DNA of 33,514 nt, from the NCBI RefSeq assembly GCF_000308455.1, contig NZ_BAFP01000093.1, positions 1 to 33,514 of the forward strand. The letters are read 5' to 3'. This stretch comes from Nocardia abscessus NBRC 100374. GTDB taxonomy: Bacteria > Actinomycetota > Actinomycetes > Mycobacteriales > Mycobacteriaceae. The position numbers and the translations under genes are program-made. The notes under the pieces were generated by a model that was given only the letters and a program-made list of their open reading frames with translations, searched no databases and was not told where the DNA came from. Within the stretch, counting starts at the first letter, position 1; every line of letters starts with the position of its first letter. Shown in pieces: positions 1 to 8,535 of this stretch.

Positions 1-225
1 GCGCGTAGCGCTCGCGCGCTGCCCGCCACGCCGCGGGGCGGGCGGAGGCGGTGCCGGCGGCTCCTCCTCCTCGTCATCGACGTAGCGGGGGATGACGGTC
101 GTGTCGTCGTCGTAGTAGTCGTCGCCGTCGTCGTGTTCGCCCCAGGCTTGGTCGTCTCTCCGGTAACGCCGATCAGCTTCGCGCTGTCGGAACAGTTCCT
201 CGGCCCGCGCCCACCGATCCGTCAT
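1..225 (-). CDS. mltG: Endolytic murein transglycosylase MltG, N-terminal fragment (runs off the left edge)
   Basis: Only the first 75 codons are in the window. They start MTDRWARAEELFRQREADRR and continue into an Asp/Glu-rich, then Pro-rich, low-complexity cytoplasmic tail; no membrane segment or catalytic domain is reached. The ATG shares four bases (ATGA) with the ruvX stop, so the two are translationally coupled. The assignment to MltG, which cleaves nascent glycan strands at the membrane, rests on this start, the acidic/proline-rich N-terminus common in actinobacterial MltG, and the order alaS-ruvX-mltG known from Mycobacterium (Rv2555c-Rv2553c). The catalytic YceG domain is not visible, so the identity is inferred from context. 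Confidence 0.75.
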   Translation of the reverse strand, partial: MTDRWARAEELFRQREADRRYRRDDQAWGEHDDGDDYYDDDTTVIPRYVDDEEEEPPAPPPPAPRRGGQRASATR

Positions 226-788
226 GCATCGTCCCCGGGCGACGCAGGACGTCCCGCTTCCACCGACCTCAACACCGCACTCCGTTCGTCCAACCATCCT
301 TGCAGGATCGACACGGCCGCCGCCTGATCGATCACCTGCCGCTGGCCACGCGCGCGAACTCCGCTGTCCCGCAATGCACGTGCAGCTGACACCGTAGTCA
401 AACGTTCGTCGGAAAGCCGGACCGGTACCGGCCCGACGGCAGCCCGCAATCGCTCAGCGAATGCGCTGGCCAGCGTAGCTGCAGTCCCCTTCTCCCCGCG
501 TAATGTTCGCGGCAATCCGACGATTACCTCGACTGCCTCGTACTCCCGCACAATTTCGGCAATTCTTTCGATATCGGGTGCGGGCGCCGAGCGCCGCGAC
601 TGTTTCGCGCGTGGCACCGTCTCCACCGGCGTGGCGAGAATGCCGTCGGGATCGCACGCGGCGACCCCGATCCGGACACTGCCGACGTCGACGCCGATCC
701 GCCTGCCCCGACCGGGATCGGTGGCGGGATGCGGCCGGTCGGCGCCGCGCTGCGCCGACCTCTCCGGTTCCGCGGAGTCGCCCATCAC
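222..788 (-). CDS. ruvX: Putative pre-16S rRNA nuclease / Holliday junction resolvase-like protein RuvX (YqgF)
   Basis: RNase H-fold protein of 188 aa. YqgF-family proteins are implicated in maturation of the 16S rRNA 5' end; a Holliday-junction role has also been proposed. Visible motifs are IGVDVGSVRIG (Asp34), VGLPRTLRGEKG (about residues 90-101), SDERLTT (Glu128) and IDQAAA (Asp154), matching the acidic active-site set. Residues 1-29 are a polar extension before the first strand. Two starts are possible: GTG at 788 (GTGA overlap with the alaS stop) or the next codon, ATG at 785 (one-base overlap). Either way translation is coupled to alaS upstream, and the stop overlaps the mltG start downstream. 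Confidence 0.92.
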   Translation of the reverse strand: MMGDSAEPERSAQRGADRPHPATDPGRGRRIGVDVGSVRIGVAACDPDGILATPVETVPRAKQSRRSAPAPDIERIAEIVREYEAVEVIVGLPRTLRGEKGTAATLASAFAERLRAAVGPVPVRLSDERLTTVSAARALRDSGVRARGQRQVIDQAAAVSILQGWLDERSAVLRSVEAGRPASPGDDA

Positions 789-3454
789 CCGGCGAGTTCG
801 GCCACCCGCGCGCGGACCGCGGCCAGGCCCGCCGGAATGCCGGACGGGTCCGAACCCGCGCCCTGAGCCATCTCCGGCTTGCCGCCGCCGCGTCCGGCGA
901 TACTCGGACCGAAGCTGCCGACCAGATCGCCTGCCTTGACGCCGAGCTCCTGGGCGGGCTTGTTCACCGCGACGACGAACGGCACCTTGCCGTCCGCGTT
1001 GCCGAGCAGCACCACCACGGCGGGCTCACTGCCGAACCGGCCGCGGATATCGGTGGCCAGCGTGCGCAGATCGCCCGCGGGCACGCCCTCGGGCGCGGCC
1101 ACGGCGACCAGCAGCAGACGGCCGATCCGCTCGGCCTCCTCGACGAACTTGCCCGCCGAGGACAACACGGCGGCCATCTTGGTGCGCTCGAGCTCTTTCT
1201 CCGCCACCTTGAGCCGCTCCACCAGCTGCTCGACGCGACCGGGCACCTCCTCGGAGGGCACCTTCAGCGCGGAGGCGACACCGGCCAGCAGGGCACGCTC
1301 CTTGGCCAGGTACTTGTAGGAGTCCAAGCCGACGAAGGCCTCCACACGGCGTACACCCGAGCCGACCGACGACTCACCGAGCACCGTGATCGGGCCGATC
1401 TGCGAGGAATGCTGCACGTGGGTGCCACCGCAGAGCTCCATCGAGAACGGGCCGCCGATCTCCACGACGCGGACCTCGTTGCCGTAGTTCTCGCCGAACA
1501 AGGCCAGCGCACCCATCTGCTTGGCCTTCGGCAGATCGGTGACGAAGGTGTTCACCGGGAAGTCGGCGCCGACCGCGTCGTTGGACACGGCCTCGATGTC
1601 GGCCTTCTGCTGCTCGGACAGCTGGCCCTGCCAGTTGAAGTCGAAGCGCAGGTAGCCCGGCTTGTTCAGCGAGCCGGCCTGCACGGCGTTCGGGCCGAGC
1701 ACCCGCCGGAGGGCGGCGTGCACCATGTGCGTGCCGGAGTGGCCCTGGGTGGCGCCGCGCCGCCACGCCGGGTCGGCTTGGGCGAGCACGATATCGCCCT
1801 CGGTGACCTGGCCGTGCTCCACGGTGGTCTTGTGCACCCACAGCTTCTTGGCGATCTTCTGCACGTCGTTGACCCGCAGCTTCAGCCCCGATGAGGCGGT
1901 GATGGAGCCGCGGTCGGCGATCTGGCCGCCGGACTCGGCGTAGAGCGGGCTGCGGTCCAGGATGACCTCGACGTCCTGGCCCACGGTCGCGGTGGGCACC
2001 CGTACGCCGTCGGCGATCAGGGCGAGCACGGTGGCCTCGGAGGTCAGCTCGTCGAAGCCGGTGAACTCGGTGGCGCCCCGGTCGACCAGCTCCTTGTAGA
2101 TGGTGAGGTCGGCGTGGGCGTGCTTGCGGGCCTGGGCGTCCTCCTTGGCGCGCTTGCGCTGCTCGGCCATGAGCGAGCGGAAGCCCTCCTCGTCGACCGA
2201 CAGCCCGGCCTCGGCGGCCATCTCCAGCGTCAGGTCGATCGGGAAGCCGTAGGTGTCGTGCAGGGTGAAGGCGTCCGACCCGGCGATCGTGCTGCCGCCC
2301 TCGGCCTTGACCGCGGCGGCGGTGTTGTCGAACAGCGTGGAGCCGGTGTTCAACGTCTTCAGGAACGCCGTCTCCTCACCGACCGCGACGGTCTCGATCC
2401 GGCGGAAGTCGGTGGCCAGCTCCGGGTAGGACGGGGCCATCAGGTCGCTGACGATCTTCATGAACTCGCCCATCACCGGCTTATCCGCGCCGAGCAGGCG
2501 GGCCGAGCGCACGATGCGCCGCAGCAGGCGGCGCAGCACGTAGCCGCGGCCGTCGTTGCCGGGGTTCACGCCGTCGGCGATCAGCATGGCGGCGGTGCGG
2601 GCGTGGTCGGCGATCACGCGGAAGCGGACATCGTCCTCGTGCTGGACGCCGTAGGAGCGCCCGGTCAGCTCCTCGGCCTTGTCGATGATCGGGCGCAGCA
2701 GGTCGGTCTCGTAGACGTTGTCCACGCCTTGCAGCAGCAGCGCGATCCGCTCGACGCCCATACCGGTGTCGATGTTCTTCTTCGGCAGCGACCCGACCGG
2801 CGGATGCCCCAGCTTCGGGCTCAGCTCGCCGCGGACGTCCTGCATGAACACGAGATTCCAGATCTCGAGGTAGCGGTCCTCGTCGGCGACCGGACCACCG
2901 TCGCGGCCGTGCTCGGGCCCGCGATCGTAGTAGATCTCCGAGCAGGGCCCGCCGGGACCGGGCACGCCCATATCCCAGTAGTTGTCCTTGCCGTCGCGGA
3001 ACTGGATGCGCTCCTCGGGCATGCCCGCGACCCGTTTCCAGATCTCGGCGGTCTCCGGGTCGTCCTGGTAGACGGTCACCCAGATCCGCTCGGGATCGAA
3101 CCCGTAACCACCCTCGTCCTGTGGCTTGGAGATCAGCTCCCAGGCGAGGGTGATCGCCCCCTCCTTGAAGTAGTCGCCGAAGGAGAAATTGCCCGCCATC
3201 TGGAAGAACGTGTTGTGCCGCGTGGTGACGCCGACCTCTTCGATGTCGCCGGTCCGCACGCATTTCTGCACGCTGGTGGCGCGCGGGTACGGCGGCGCTT
3301 CCTGACCCAGGAAGTACGGCTTGAACTGGACCATGCCTGCGTTGACGAACAGCAGGTTCGGGTCGGCCAGGATCAGGGAGGCACTCGGCACCTCGGTATG
3401 GCCGGCACGGAGGAAATGGTCCAGGAAACGCCGTCGAATCTCGTGGGTCTGCAC
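785..3454 (-). CDS. alaS: Alanyl-tRNA synthetase
   Basis: Class II synthetase charging tRNA-Ala, 889 aa from the chosen start, close to the usual actinobacterial length. The N-terminal aminoacylation domain is evident (RATSVQKCVRTGDIEEVG, then NFSFGDYFKEGA). The editing domain has the zinc ligands HSGTH near residue 570 and CGGTH near residue 673, and a C-terminal DHHA1-like domain ends the protein. The open frame extends upstream to ATG 3493, but family N-termini begin MQTHEIR, matching GTG at 3454 (VQTHEIRRRF). No clear Shine-Dalgarno precedes this GTG; a TAGGCT -10-like hexamer lies 8 bases upstream, suggesting a leaderless message. First gene of the alaS-ruvX-mltG unit. Confidence 0.96.
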   Translation of the reverse strand: MQTHEIRRRFLDHFLRAGHTEVPSASLILADPNLLFVNAGMVQFKPYFLGQEAPPYPRATSVQKCVRTGDIEEVGVTTRHNTFFQMAGNFSFGDYFKEGAITLAWELISKPQDEGGYGFDPERIWVTVYQDDPETAEIWKRVAGMPEERIQFRDGKDNYWDMGVPGPGGPCSEIYYDRGPEHGRDGGPVADEDRYLEIWNLVFMQDVRGELSPKLGHPPVGSLPKKNIDTGMGVERIALLLQGVDNVYETDLLRPIIDKAEELTGRSYGVQHEDDVRFRVIADHARTAAMLIADGVNPGNDGRGYVLRRLLRRIVRSARLLGADKPVMGEFMKIVSDLMAPSYPELATDFRRIETVAVGEETAFLKTLNTGSTLFDNTAAAVKAEGGSTIAGSDAFTLHDTYGFPIDLTLEMAAEAGLSVDEEGFRSLMAEQRKRAKEDAQARKHAHADLTIYKELVDRGATEFTGFDELTSEATVLALIADGVRVPTATVGQDVEVILDRSPLYAESGGQIADRGSITASSGLKLRVNDVQKIAKKLWVHKTTVEHGQVTEGDIVLAQADPAWRRGATQGHSGTHMVHAALRRVLGPNAVQAGSLNKPGYLRFDFNWQGQLSEQQKADIEAVSNDAVGADFPVNTFVTDLPKAKQMGALALFGENYGNEVRVVEIGGPFSMELCGGTHVQHSSQIGPITVLGESSVGSGVRRVEAFVGLDSYKYLAKERALLAGVASALKVPSEEVPGRVEQLVERLKVAEKELERTKMAAVLSSAGKFVEEAERIGRLLLVAVAAPEGVPAGDLRTLATDIRGRFGSEPAVVVLLGNADGKVPFVVAVNKPAQELGVKAGDLVGSFGPSIAGRGGGKPEMAQGAGSDPSGIPAGLAAVRARVAELAG

Positions 3455-3462
3455 GAATACCC

Positions 3463-3468
3463 AGCCTA
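3463..3468 (-). promoter_or_regulatory. Candidate -10 element for a leaderless alaS transcript
   Basis: The hexamer TAGGCT fits the actinobacterial TANNNT -10 pattern. Its 3' end is 8 bases from the alaS GTG, so initiation would fall at or next to the start codon. No convincing -35 hexamer is seen. Inference from spacing only. Confidence 0.35.
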
Positions 3469-3520
3469 CCGGTGCCGCGCACGCGAATTTCATCGACCGG
3501 GGCTGCCCGCGCGTCCCGGC

Positions 3521-3540
3521 GACCGGCCTGCGAACCGGTC
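3521..3540 (-). terminator. Weak hairpin downstream of rarA
   Basis: GACCGG and CCGGTC (6 bp) flank an 8-base loop, 9 bases past the rarA stop. There is no U-tract. It could be a weak terminator between rarA and alaS, but such short GC stems occur often by chance here. Confidence 0.3.
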
Positions 3541-3549
3541 TCGCGGCGG

Positions 3550-4893
3550 TCAGCCTCGGACGATGCGGCGCAGCTTGTCGACTCTGGGGCCGATCTCGCG
3601 TTCGTGGCCATGGTCGGTGGGGTGGTAGTAGTCGACACCGACCAGTTCGTCGGGCGGGTACTGCTGGGAGAGCACGCCGTCCTTGTCGTCGTGCGGGTAC
3701 TTGTAGCCCTGGGCGTTGCCGAGTGCCGCCGCGCCCGGGTAATGACCGTCGCGCAGGTGCGACGGGACCACGCCCGCCTTGCCCGCCGCGACGTCGGCCA
3801 TGGCCGCGCCGATCGCGGCCACGACGGCGCCGGATTTCGGGGCGGTCGCCAGGTGGATCGTGGCCTGCGCGAGCGCGAGGCGGCCTTCGGGCAGGCCGAC
3901 CAGCTGCACCACCTGCGCGGCGGCGGTCGCCGTCTGCAGCGCCGTCGGGTCGGCCATGCCGATGTCCTCGCTCGCGTGGATCATCAGCCTGCGGGCGATG
4001 AAACGCGGGTCCTCCCCCGCGCTCAGCATGCGCGCCAGATAGTGCAGCGCGGCGTCGACGTCCGAACCGCGGATGGACTTGATGAACGCGCTGATCACGT
4101 CGTAGTGCTGGTCGCCTGCCCGGTCGTAGCGGACCGCGGCCTTGTCCACGCTGGCCTCGACCAGGTCCACGTCCACGGTGCCGTCGAGCGAGGATTCGGC
4201 CGACGCTTCCAGGGCTGTCAGCGCGCGGCGGGCATCGCCGCCCGCGATGCGCACGATGTGGTCGAGCGCGGCCTCGGTCACGGTGTACTCGCCGGCGAGG
4301 CCGCGCGGATCGGTGATCGCGCGGGTGAGCACCTGGCGGATGTCGCCTTCGGTCAGCGAGCGCAGTTGCAGCACCAGCGAGCGCGACAGCAGCGGTGACA
4401 CCACCGAGAACGACGGATTCTCCGTGGTCGCGCCGACCAACAGCACGATCCGGTTCTCCACCGCGGCGAGCAGGGCGTCCTGCTGTGTCTTGGAGAAGCG
4501 GTGCACCTCGTCGATGAACAGCACGGTCTGCTCGCCCGCCGACACCCTGCGCCGGGCCAGGTCGATGACCGCGCGCACCTCCTTGACGCCCGCCGACAGC
4601 GCCGACAGCGCCTCGAACCGACGACCGGTGGCTTGCGAGATGAGCGCGGCCAAGGTCGTCTTTCCCGTGCCCGGCGGGCCGTACAGCAGCACCGAAGCGG
4701 CGCCCGAACCCTCGATCAGCCTGCGCAGCGGCGAGCCGGGACCGAGCAGGTGCTGCTGGCCGACCACCTCCTCCAGCGCCGCCGGACGCATGCGCACGGC
4801 CAGAGGCGCACCCGCGTCCCTGCGCACCACCGTGTCGATCGAATGCTCCGGGGGCACCGCGGCGCCGGGCACGTCGAACAAACCATCGCTCAC
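3550..4893 (-). CDS. rarA: Replication-associated recombination protein A (RarA/MgsA AAA+ ATPase)
   Basis: AAA+ ATPase of the RarA/MgsA/WRNIP1 family, acting at stalled replication forks; 447 aa from the chosen start. Walker A YGPPGTGKTT is at 71-80, Walker B VLFIDEVH at about 124-131, and the sensor-1 region GATTENPSF begins at 154. The family-typical C-terminus follows (GSDVDAALHYLARML, HASEDIGMADP). The open frame reaches back to 5082, but family members start MSDGLFDVPG, matching GTG at 4893 (VSDGLFDVPG). It is divergent from the phosphatase gene and sits 95 bp upstream of alaS on the same strand. Synteny matches Rv2559c. Confidence 0.95.
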   Translation of the reverse strand: MSDGLFDVPGAAVPPEHSIDTVVRRDAGAPLAVRMRPAALEEVVGQQHLLGPGSPLRRLIEGSGAASVLLYGPPGTGKTTLAALISQATGRRFEALSALSAGVKEVRAVIDLARRRVSAGEQTVLFIDEVHRFSKTQQDALLAAVENRIVLLVGATTENPSFSVVSPLLSRSLVLQLRSLTEGDIRQVLTRAITDPRGLAGEYTVTEAALDHIVRIAGGDARRALTALEASAESSLDGTVDVDLVEASVDKAAVRYDRAGDQHYDVISAFIKSIRGSDVDAALHYLARMLSAGEDPRFIARRLMIHASEDIGMADPTALQTATAAAQVVQLVGLPEGRLALAQATIHLATAPKSGAVVAAIGAAMADVAAGKAGVVPSHLRDGHYPGAAALGNAQGYKYPHDDKDGVLSQQYPPDELVGVDYYHPTDHGHEREIGPRVDKLRRIVRG

Positions 4894-5021
4894 CCGGAAA
4901 ACGTTACCCAGCCGCACCGACAGCACGACATGCCGTGCCCACGCGGCGGTCGCGCGGCCCCGACCAGCACGGAGACGGGCCGAGTTGCGAGCCGCCGTCA
5001 CTTCGGTTGGGATCGGTACCC

Positions 5022-6677
5022 GTGCTGGAAAACGCGCCCGTTTCAGATCCCTCGTCCGTTCCGCGCTTCGCTCGGCGCACACTCTTGGCGGGCACCGCGG
5101 CCGCCGCCGCCGCCACCGCGGTACGGGGCGCCGGACGCGCCGCAGCCGCCACCCAGGTTTTCCGGCACGGCGTTGCCTCGGGCGACCCGCTCCCCGATGG
5201 CGTGATCCTCTGGACCCGCGTCACCGTCTCCGACGACGCCGCCCCCGGCTCGGGCCTGGGTGACCCGGCGACCGTGCGCTGGGAGATCGCCGCGGACGAC
5301 CGGTTCGCCTCGATCGCCGCATCCGGAACCGCGACGGCCGCGGCGGAGTCCGACCACACCGTCAAGGTCGACGTCTCCGGCCTCGCGCCGGGTGTGGAGT
5401 ACTTCTATCGCTTCAGCGCACTCGGGGAGACCTCCTCGGTGGGTCGCACCAAAACCGCGCCCGCCACCGCGGACACACCGGACCGCCTCCGATTCGGCGT
5501 GGTCTCCTGCTCGAACTGGGAGGCGGGCTACTTCGGCGCCTACCGCCACCTGGCCGCCCGCACCGACCTGGACGCGATCGTGCACCTGGGCGACTACATC
5601 TACGAATACGGCCGGGGCAAGTACGGCGGCCGCAACGGCACCGTGCGGCTGCACGAACCGGCCGACGAGATCGTGAGCCTGGCCGATTACCGCGTCCGCC
5701 ACGCGCAGTACAAGACCGACCCGGATCTGCTCGGCCTGCACGCCACGCTGCCGTTCATCTGCACCTGGGACGACCACGAATCCGCCGACAATTCCTGGTC
5801 CGGCGGCGCGAACAACCACGATGCCGCCGACGAGGGCGACTGGGCCGACCGGCGCGCCGCCTCCGCCCGGGCCTACCTGGAATGGATGCCGGTCCGCGCG
5901 TCCGGGTCCGGCGCCGACGTGCGGATCTACCGCAGGCTGCGCTTCGGCACCCTGGCCGAACTCGCCATGCTCGATCTGCGCAGCTACCGCGACCAGGAGG
6001 CGAAGCCCGGAGCGCACTGGCGGGAGGCCGACGATCCGGCGCGCAGCCTCACCGGCAAGGCTCAGATGGAGTGGCTCACCGCGGGCCTGGCGTCGGCGCC
6101 GGTGCGGTGGAAGCTGGTCGGCAACTCGGTGATGATCGCTCCGCTGGTCTTCCCCCCGCTGGAGCCCGCCACCACGGCGGCGATCACCAGCACCGTGGGC
6201 CTCCCGCAGGCCGGCCTGTCGCTGAACGGCGACCAGTGGGACGGCTACACCGCCGACCGCGCTCGCCTGTTCCACGCCATCCTCGACCAGCAGATCACCG
6301 ACGTGCTGTTCCTGACCGGCGACATCCACTCCTCATGGGCCGCGGATCTGCCGGTGGACGCGGCGAACTATCCGGGCGGGGCGACGGCGGGCGCCGAGTT
6401 CGTGGTGCCGTCGGTGACCTCGACCAGCATCGGCGACCTGCTCCGGGCGAACTCCGCGCCGCTGGCCGCATCGCTCGCGACGGTCAACCGTCATCTGCGC
6501 TACGTGGAGCTCGATTCGCACGGCTACGGCGTCCTGGAGGTCACCGCGGACCACGCGCAGATGGATTGGTACTACCTACTGAACGTGGCCGACCCGAATT
6601 CCGGTGTGCGCCACGGCGCTTCGTTCGCCGTCCGTTCCGGGGGACGGATCGAGCCGCGGCAGGTCCCGCTCGGCTGA
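5022..6677 (+). CDS. phoD: Tat-exported PhoD-family alkaline phosphatase/phosphodiesterase
   Basis: About 551 aa. The N-terminus has a twin-arginine signal (RFARRTLLAG, Arg18-Arg19 from this start), then an Ala-rich hydrophobic stretch and likely cleavage near residues 42-44. The mature part has the N-terminal PhoD domain (FRHGVASGDPLPDGVILWTR; LAPGVEYFYRF) and the metallophosphatase core (VVSCSNWEAGYFGAYRHLA, HLGDYIYEYG, TWDDHE, LTGDIHSSWAAD). In this family these residues bind Ca/Fe and hydrolyse phosphate mono- or diesters outside the cell. GTG 5022 gives a normal-length Tat signal; the frame is open back to 4935. It converges on the small membrane protein gene 13 bp downstream. No Pho box was recognised, so substrate and phosphate control are not shown. 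Confidence 0.92.
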   Translation: MLENAPVSDPSSVPRFARRTLLAGTAAAAAATAVRGAGRAAAATQVFRHGVASGDPLPDGVILWTRVTVSDDAAPGSGLGDPATVRWEIAADDRFASIAASGTATAAAESDHTVKVDVSGLAPGVEYFYRFSALGETSSVGRTKTAPATADTPDRLRFGVVSCSNWEAGYFGAYRHLAARTDLDAIVHLGDYIYEYGRGKYGGRNGTVRLHEPADEIVSLADYRVRHAQYKTDPDLLGLHATLPFICTWDDHESADNSWSGGANNHDAADEGDWADRRAASARAYLEWMPVRASGSGADVRIYRRLRFGTLAELAMLDLRSYRDQEAKPGAHWREADDPARSLTGKAQMEWLTAGLASAPVRWKLVGNSVMIAPLVFPPLEPATTAAITSTVGLPQAGLSLNGDQWDGYTADRARLFHAILDQQITDVLFLTGDIHSSWAADLPVDAANYPGGATAGAEFVVPSVTSTSIGDLLRANSAPLAASLATVNRHLRYVELDSHGYGVLEVTADHAQMDWYYLLNVADPNSGVRHGASFAVRSGGRIEPRQVPLG

Positions 6678-6690
6678 CCGACGCGGGAGA

Positions 6691-6936
6691 TCACTCCCCG
6701 CCGGCGCATCCCCCACCGCCGCCGTATCCTCCGCCGCCTGCGGAGTAGTCGTTGGATTTACCCTTCCGCCACTGCCGACCGCGGGCTTCTTTGCTGAGCT
6801 GGGCCCCGGCCGCGCGGGCACGAGTCGTCGTGTCTTCGCCGCTCCGGCCGCGGGCCTTGTTCCGTCGCACGATCACGACGCCGAGCACAGCGGCGACGAC
6901 TCCGATCGCGAACACGACGAGCGGTAGGTAACCCAC
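6691..6936 (-). CDS. Small single-pass membrane protein with Gly-rich tail, unknown function
   Basis: 81 aa. It has an N-out or short N-terminal membrane segment (about residues 2-22, GYLPLVVFAIGVVAAVLGVV), then a basic stretch (RRNKARGR), a charged middle, and a Gly/Tyr-rich C-terminus (SAGGGGYGGGGG). The open frame reaches 6996, but GTG 6936 is preceded by AAGAGGGAG with 5 bases spacing, a good ribosome site, and removes a basic leader. The protein is not recognised. A short anchor plus a basic, glycine-rich cytoplasmic tail is common among uncharacterised actinobacterial envelope proteins. Convergent with the phosphatase gene. Confidence 0.72.
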   Translation of the reverse strand: MGYLPLVVFAIGVVAAVLGVVIVRRNKARGRSGEDTTTRARAAGAQLSKEARGRQWRKGKSNDYSAGGGGYGGGGGCAGGE

Positions 6937-7175
6937 CCGGTACTCCCTCTTCCCCGCGCCCGCTCTCGCCTTCGATCGAGCGCTCCGAACTGTCATTGTG
7001 CCGGGCGCGCAGGGGATTCACATCCGGTGTTCCGGAATCGCGGAACCACCTCGCGGTTCAGCGGAGGCCGCCGGAAACGACGCTCGGCGGTCGGTACGCA
7101 CGCCACGAAGCCGGGTTCGCCGCGGCCGCTCGCGTCAACGCCGGGTCCGGCCAACGCCCGTCCGCGGAAGAAGAT

Positions 7176-8345
7176 CTACTCCGACCAGCGCTCTTCCAGC
7201 ATCGCGGACACGTCCTCGGCGAAATCGCCCACGATGTCGTCACCCGTGCACCGCGCGTCTTCGGCGAGTGCGGCCCAGCGGTTGATCAGCGCCGCCGAGC
7301 GCGGTACCGACAGCCCGTGCTCCCTGGCGGCCGCGATGCGCGTGTGGTCGGCGGGCAGGAACCAATAGGTGGACAGCCAGACCCAGATCAGCCTGGCTTC
7401 CAGGATTCGTTCGTCGAGCTGCTCGTCGTCGGCCAGCGCGGGCCAGACGCCGACGACCTCCGCGCGCCACGCCTCCACCATCTGCTTGGCGCGTTCGCGG
7501 GAGAGTTCGACATCGCACAGGCAGCCGGGGAAGGACACCAGGGCGTAGGCGATGTCCAGGGTGGCGTCGCGGAATCCGCCCCACTCGTAGTCGAGGAAGC
7601 GAGCGCCCTCCTCATTCAAGATCACATTGTCCGGGCACAGGTCCGACGGGCTGAACGCCCGGAAGCGGCCCGCGGAGTACAGCCGATTGCCCCGCACGAT
7701 CCGCTCGGCGATCTCGCCGGGCACCTCGATGCCCAGTTCGCGCTGCAGCAGTCCGGGAACCTCCGCGATCGCCGACTCGGCCTGCTGCGCGATGCCGTCC
7801 ACCCGGTGCACCACGTCCACCCGGCGCAGCAACGCGACGAAGTCCGCCTCGCGCCCGACAGTGGCGGCGTGCATCCGGCCCAGCGCCTGGGCGAACGCCA
7901 TCAGGGCGTTGCGGGCCGCGGTCTCGGTGCCCGACCGCAGCACGGCGGTCAGCAGCGAGTTCTCGCCGAGGTCGCTGAGGATCAGCAGGCGGTCGGGAAG
8001 GCTGTGCGCGATCAGGTACGCGCCCGGCCGGTGTTCCCGGCTCAGAGCGGTGGTGAACTGGTAGGACACCGCCTCGCGGAGGAAAGCGGAATCGATGCTG
8101 GCCACCCCGGGCGCCAGCCCTCCGGTCCGGCGATCTTGGGCGGCTCCGCGAACCTGCTTGATGATCAGGGTTCGCGGTAACGAGAATGCGTTCTCCGCTA
8201 CACGCACGCGTAGGACCGTCGTCCTACCACTACCGCTGAGTTCGATCGGATCGCTCAGCTTTACCGGAGCACCCATTCGCTTTGTGAGCAACTGTTGCGC
8301 TGCGGACACGACTTCGGCGGCGCGTTCGGCCAATAGTGCGGTCAT
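7176..8345 (-). CDS. Aminoglycoside phosphotransferase/choline kinase-like (APH-fold) protein
   Basis: 389 aa. The kinase-like C-lobe is recognisable: SPSDLCPDNVIL corresponds to the catalytic loop (usual HGDxxxxN; here His is replaced while Asp and Asn remain), and FLDYEWGGFRDATLDIAY corresponds to the metal-binding D-x-E segment. The N-lobe has TLIIKQVRG, a plausible ATP-binding lysine. Such proteins phosphorylate small-molecule hydroxyls; the substrate here is unknown, and nothing indicates antibiotic resistance specifically. ATG at 8345 has a weak GAGAG upstream. Divergent from the proline-rich membrane protein gene. Between its stop and the next gene (6937-7175) I see nothing convincing. 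Confidence 0.82.
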   Translation of the reverse strand: MTALLAERAAEVVSAAQQLLTKRMGAPVKLSDPIELSGSGRTTVLRVRVAENAFSLPRTLIIKQVRGAAQDRRTGGLAPGVASIDSAFLREAVSYQFTTALSREHRPGAYLIAHSLPDRLLILSDLGENSLLTAVLRSGTETAARNALMAFAQALGRMHAATVGREADFVALLRRVDVVHRVDGIAQQAESAIAEVPGLLQRELGIEVPGEIAERIVRGNRLYSAGRFRAFSPSDLCPDNVILNEEGARFLDYEWGGFRDATLDIAYALVSFPGCLCDVELSRERAKQMVEAWRAEVVGVWPALADDEQLDERILEARLIWVWLSTYWFLPADHTRIAAAREHGLSVPRSAALINRWAALAEDARCTGDDIVGDFAEDVSAMLEERWSE

Positions 8346-8451
8346 CGACTCTCAAGCTACTCGCATCCGGTCACTTCTAGCGAGCGGTTACACAACCTTT
8401 CCGCGTCGCTCGGCGTGTCTCCGGCGAGGTCGGAGCGCGACCGCAGGTCGC

Positions 8452-8480
8452 TTGACACCTCGACAGCGGTCGGGTTTTCT
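8452..8480 (+). promoter_or_regulatory. Candidate promoter of the proline-rich membrane protein gene
   Basis: A consensus -35 TTGACA (8452-8457) is followed after 17 bases by TTTTCT (8475-8480), a poor -10 match. Initiation near 8487 would give a leader of about 49 bases before ATG 8536. The -35 and spacing are good and the -10 is weak. Confidence 0.45.
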
Positions 8481-8535
8481 CATCGTCAACTGCCATGCGC
8501 CACACCGCAAACCAGTTGAGTGGAAAGGTCTACGC

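Noticed and set aside
503..1894. Long plus-strand open frame (463 codons) opposite ruvX/alaS
   Set aside because: It is antisense to two well-supported genes; the product is Arg/His/Gly-rich low complexity without motifs, typical of high-GC shadow frames.
2114..3628. 504-codon plus-strand open frame opposite alaS
   Set aside because: Antisense shadow of a clear synthetase; no family motifs or ribosome site.
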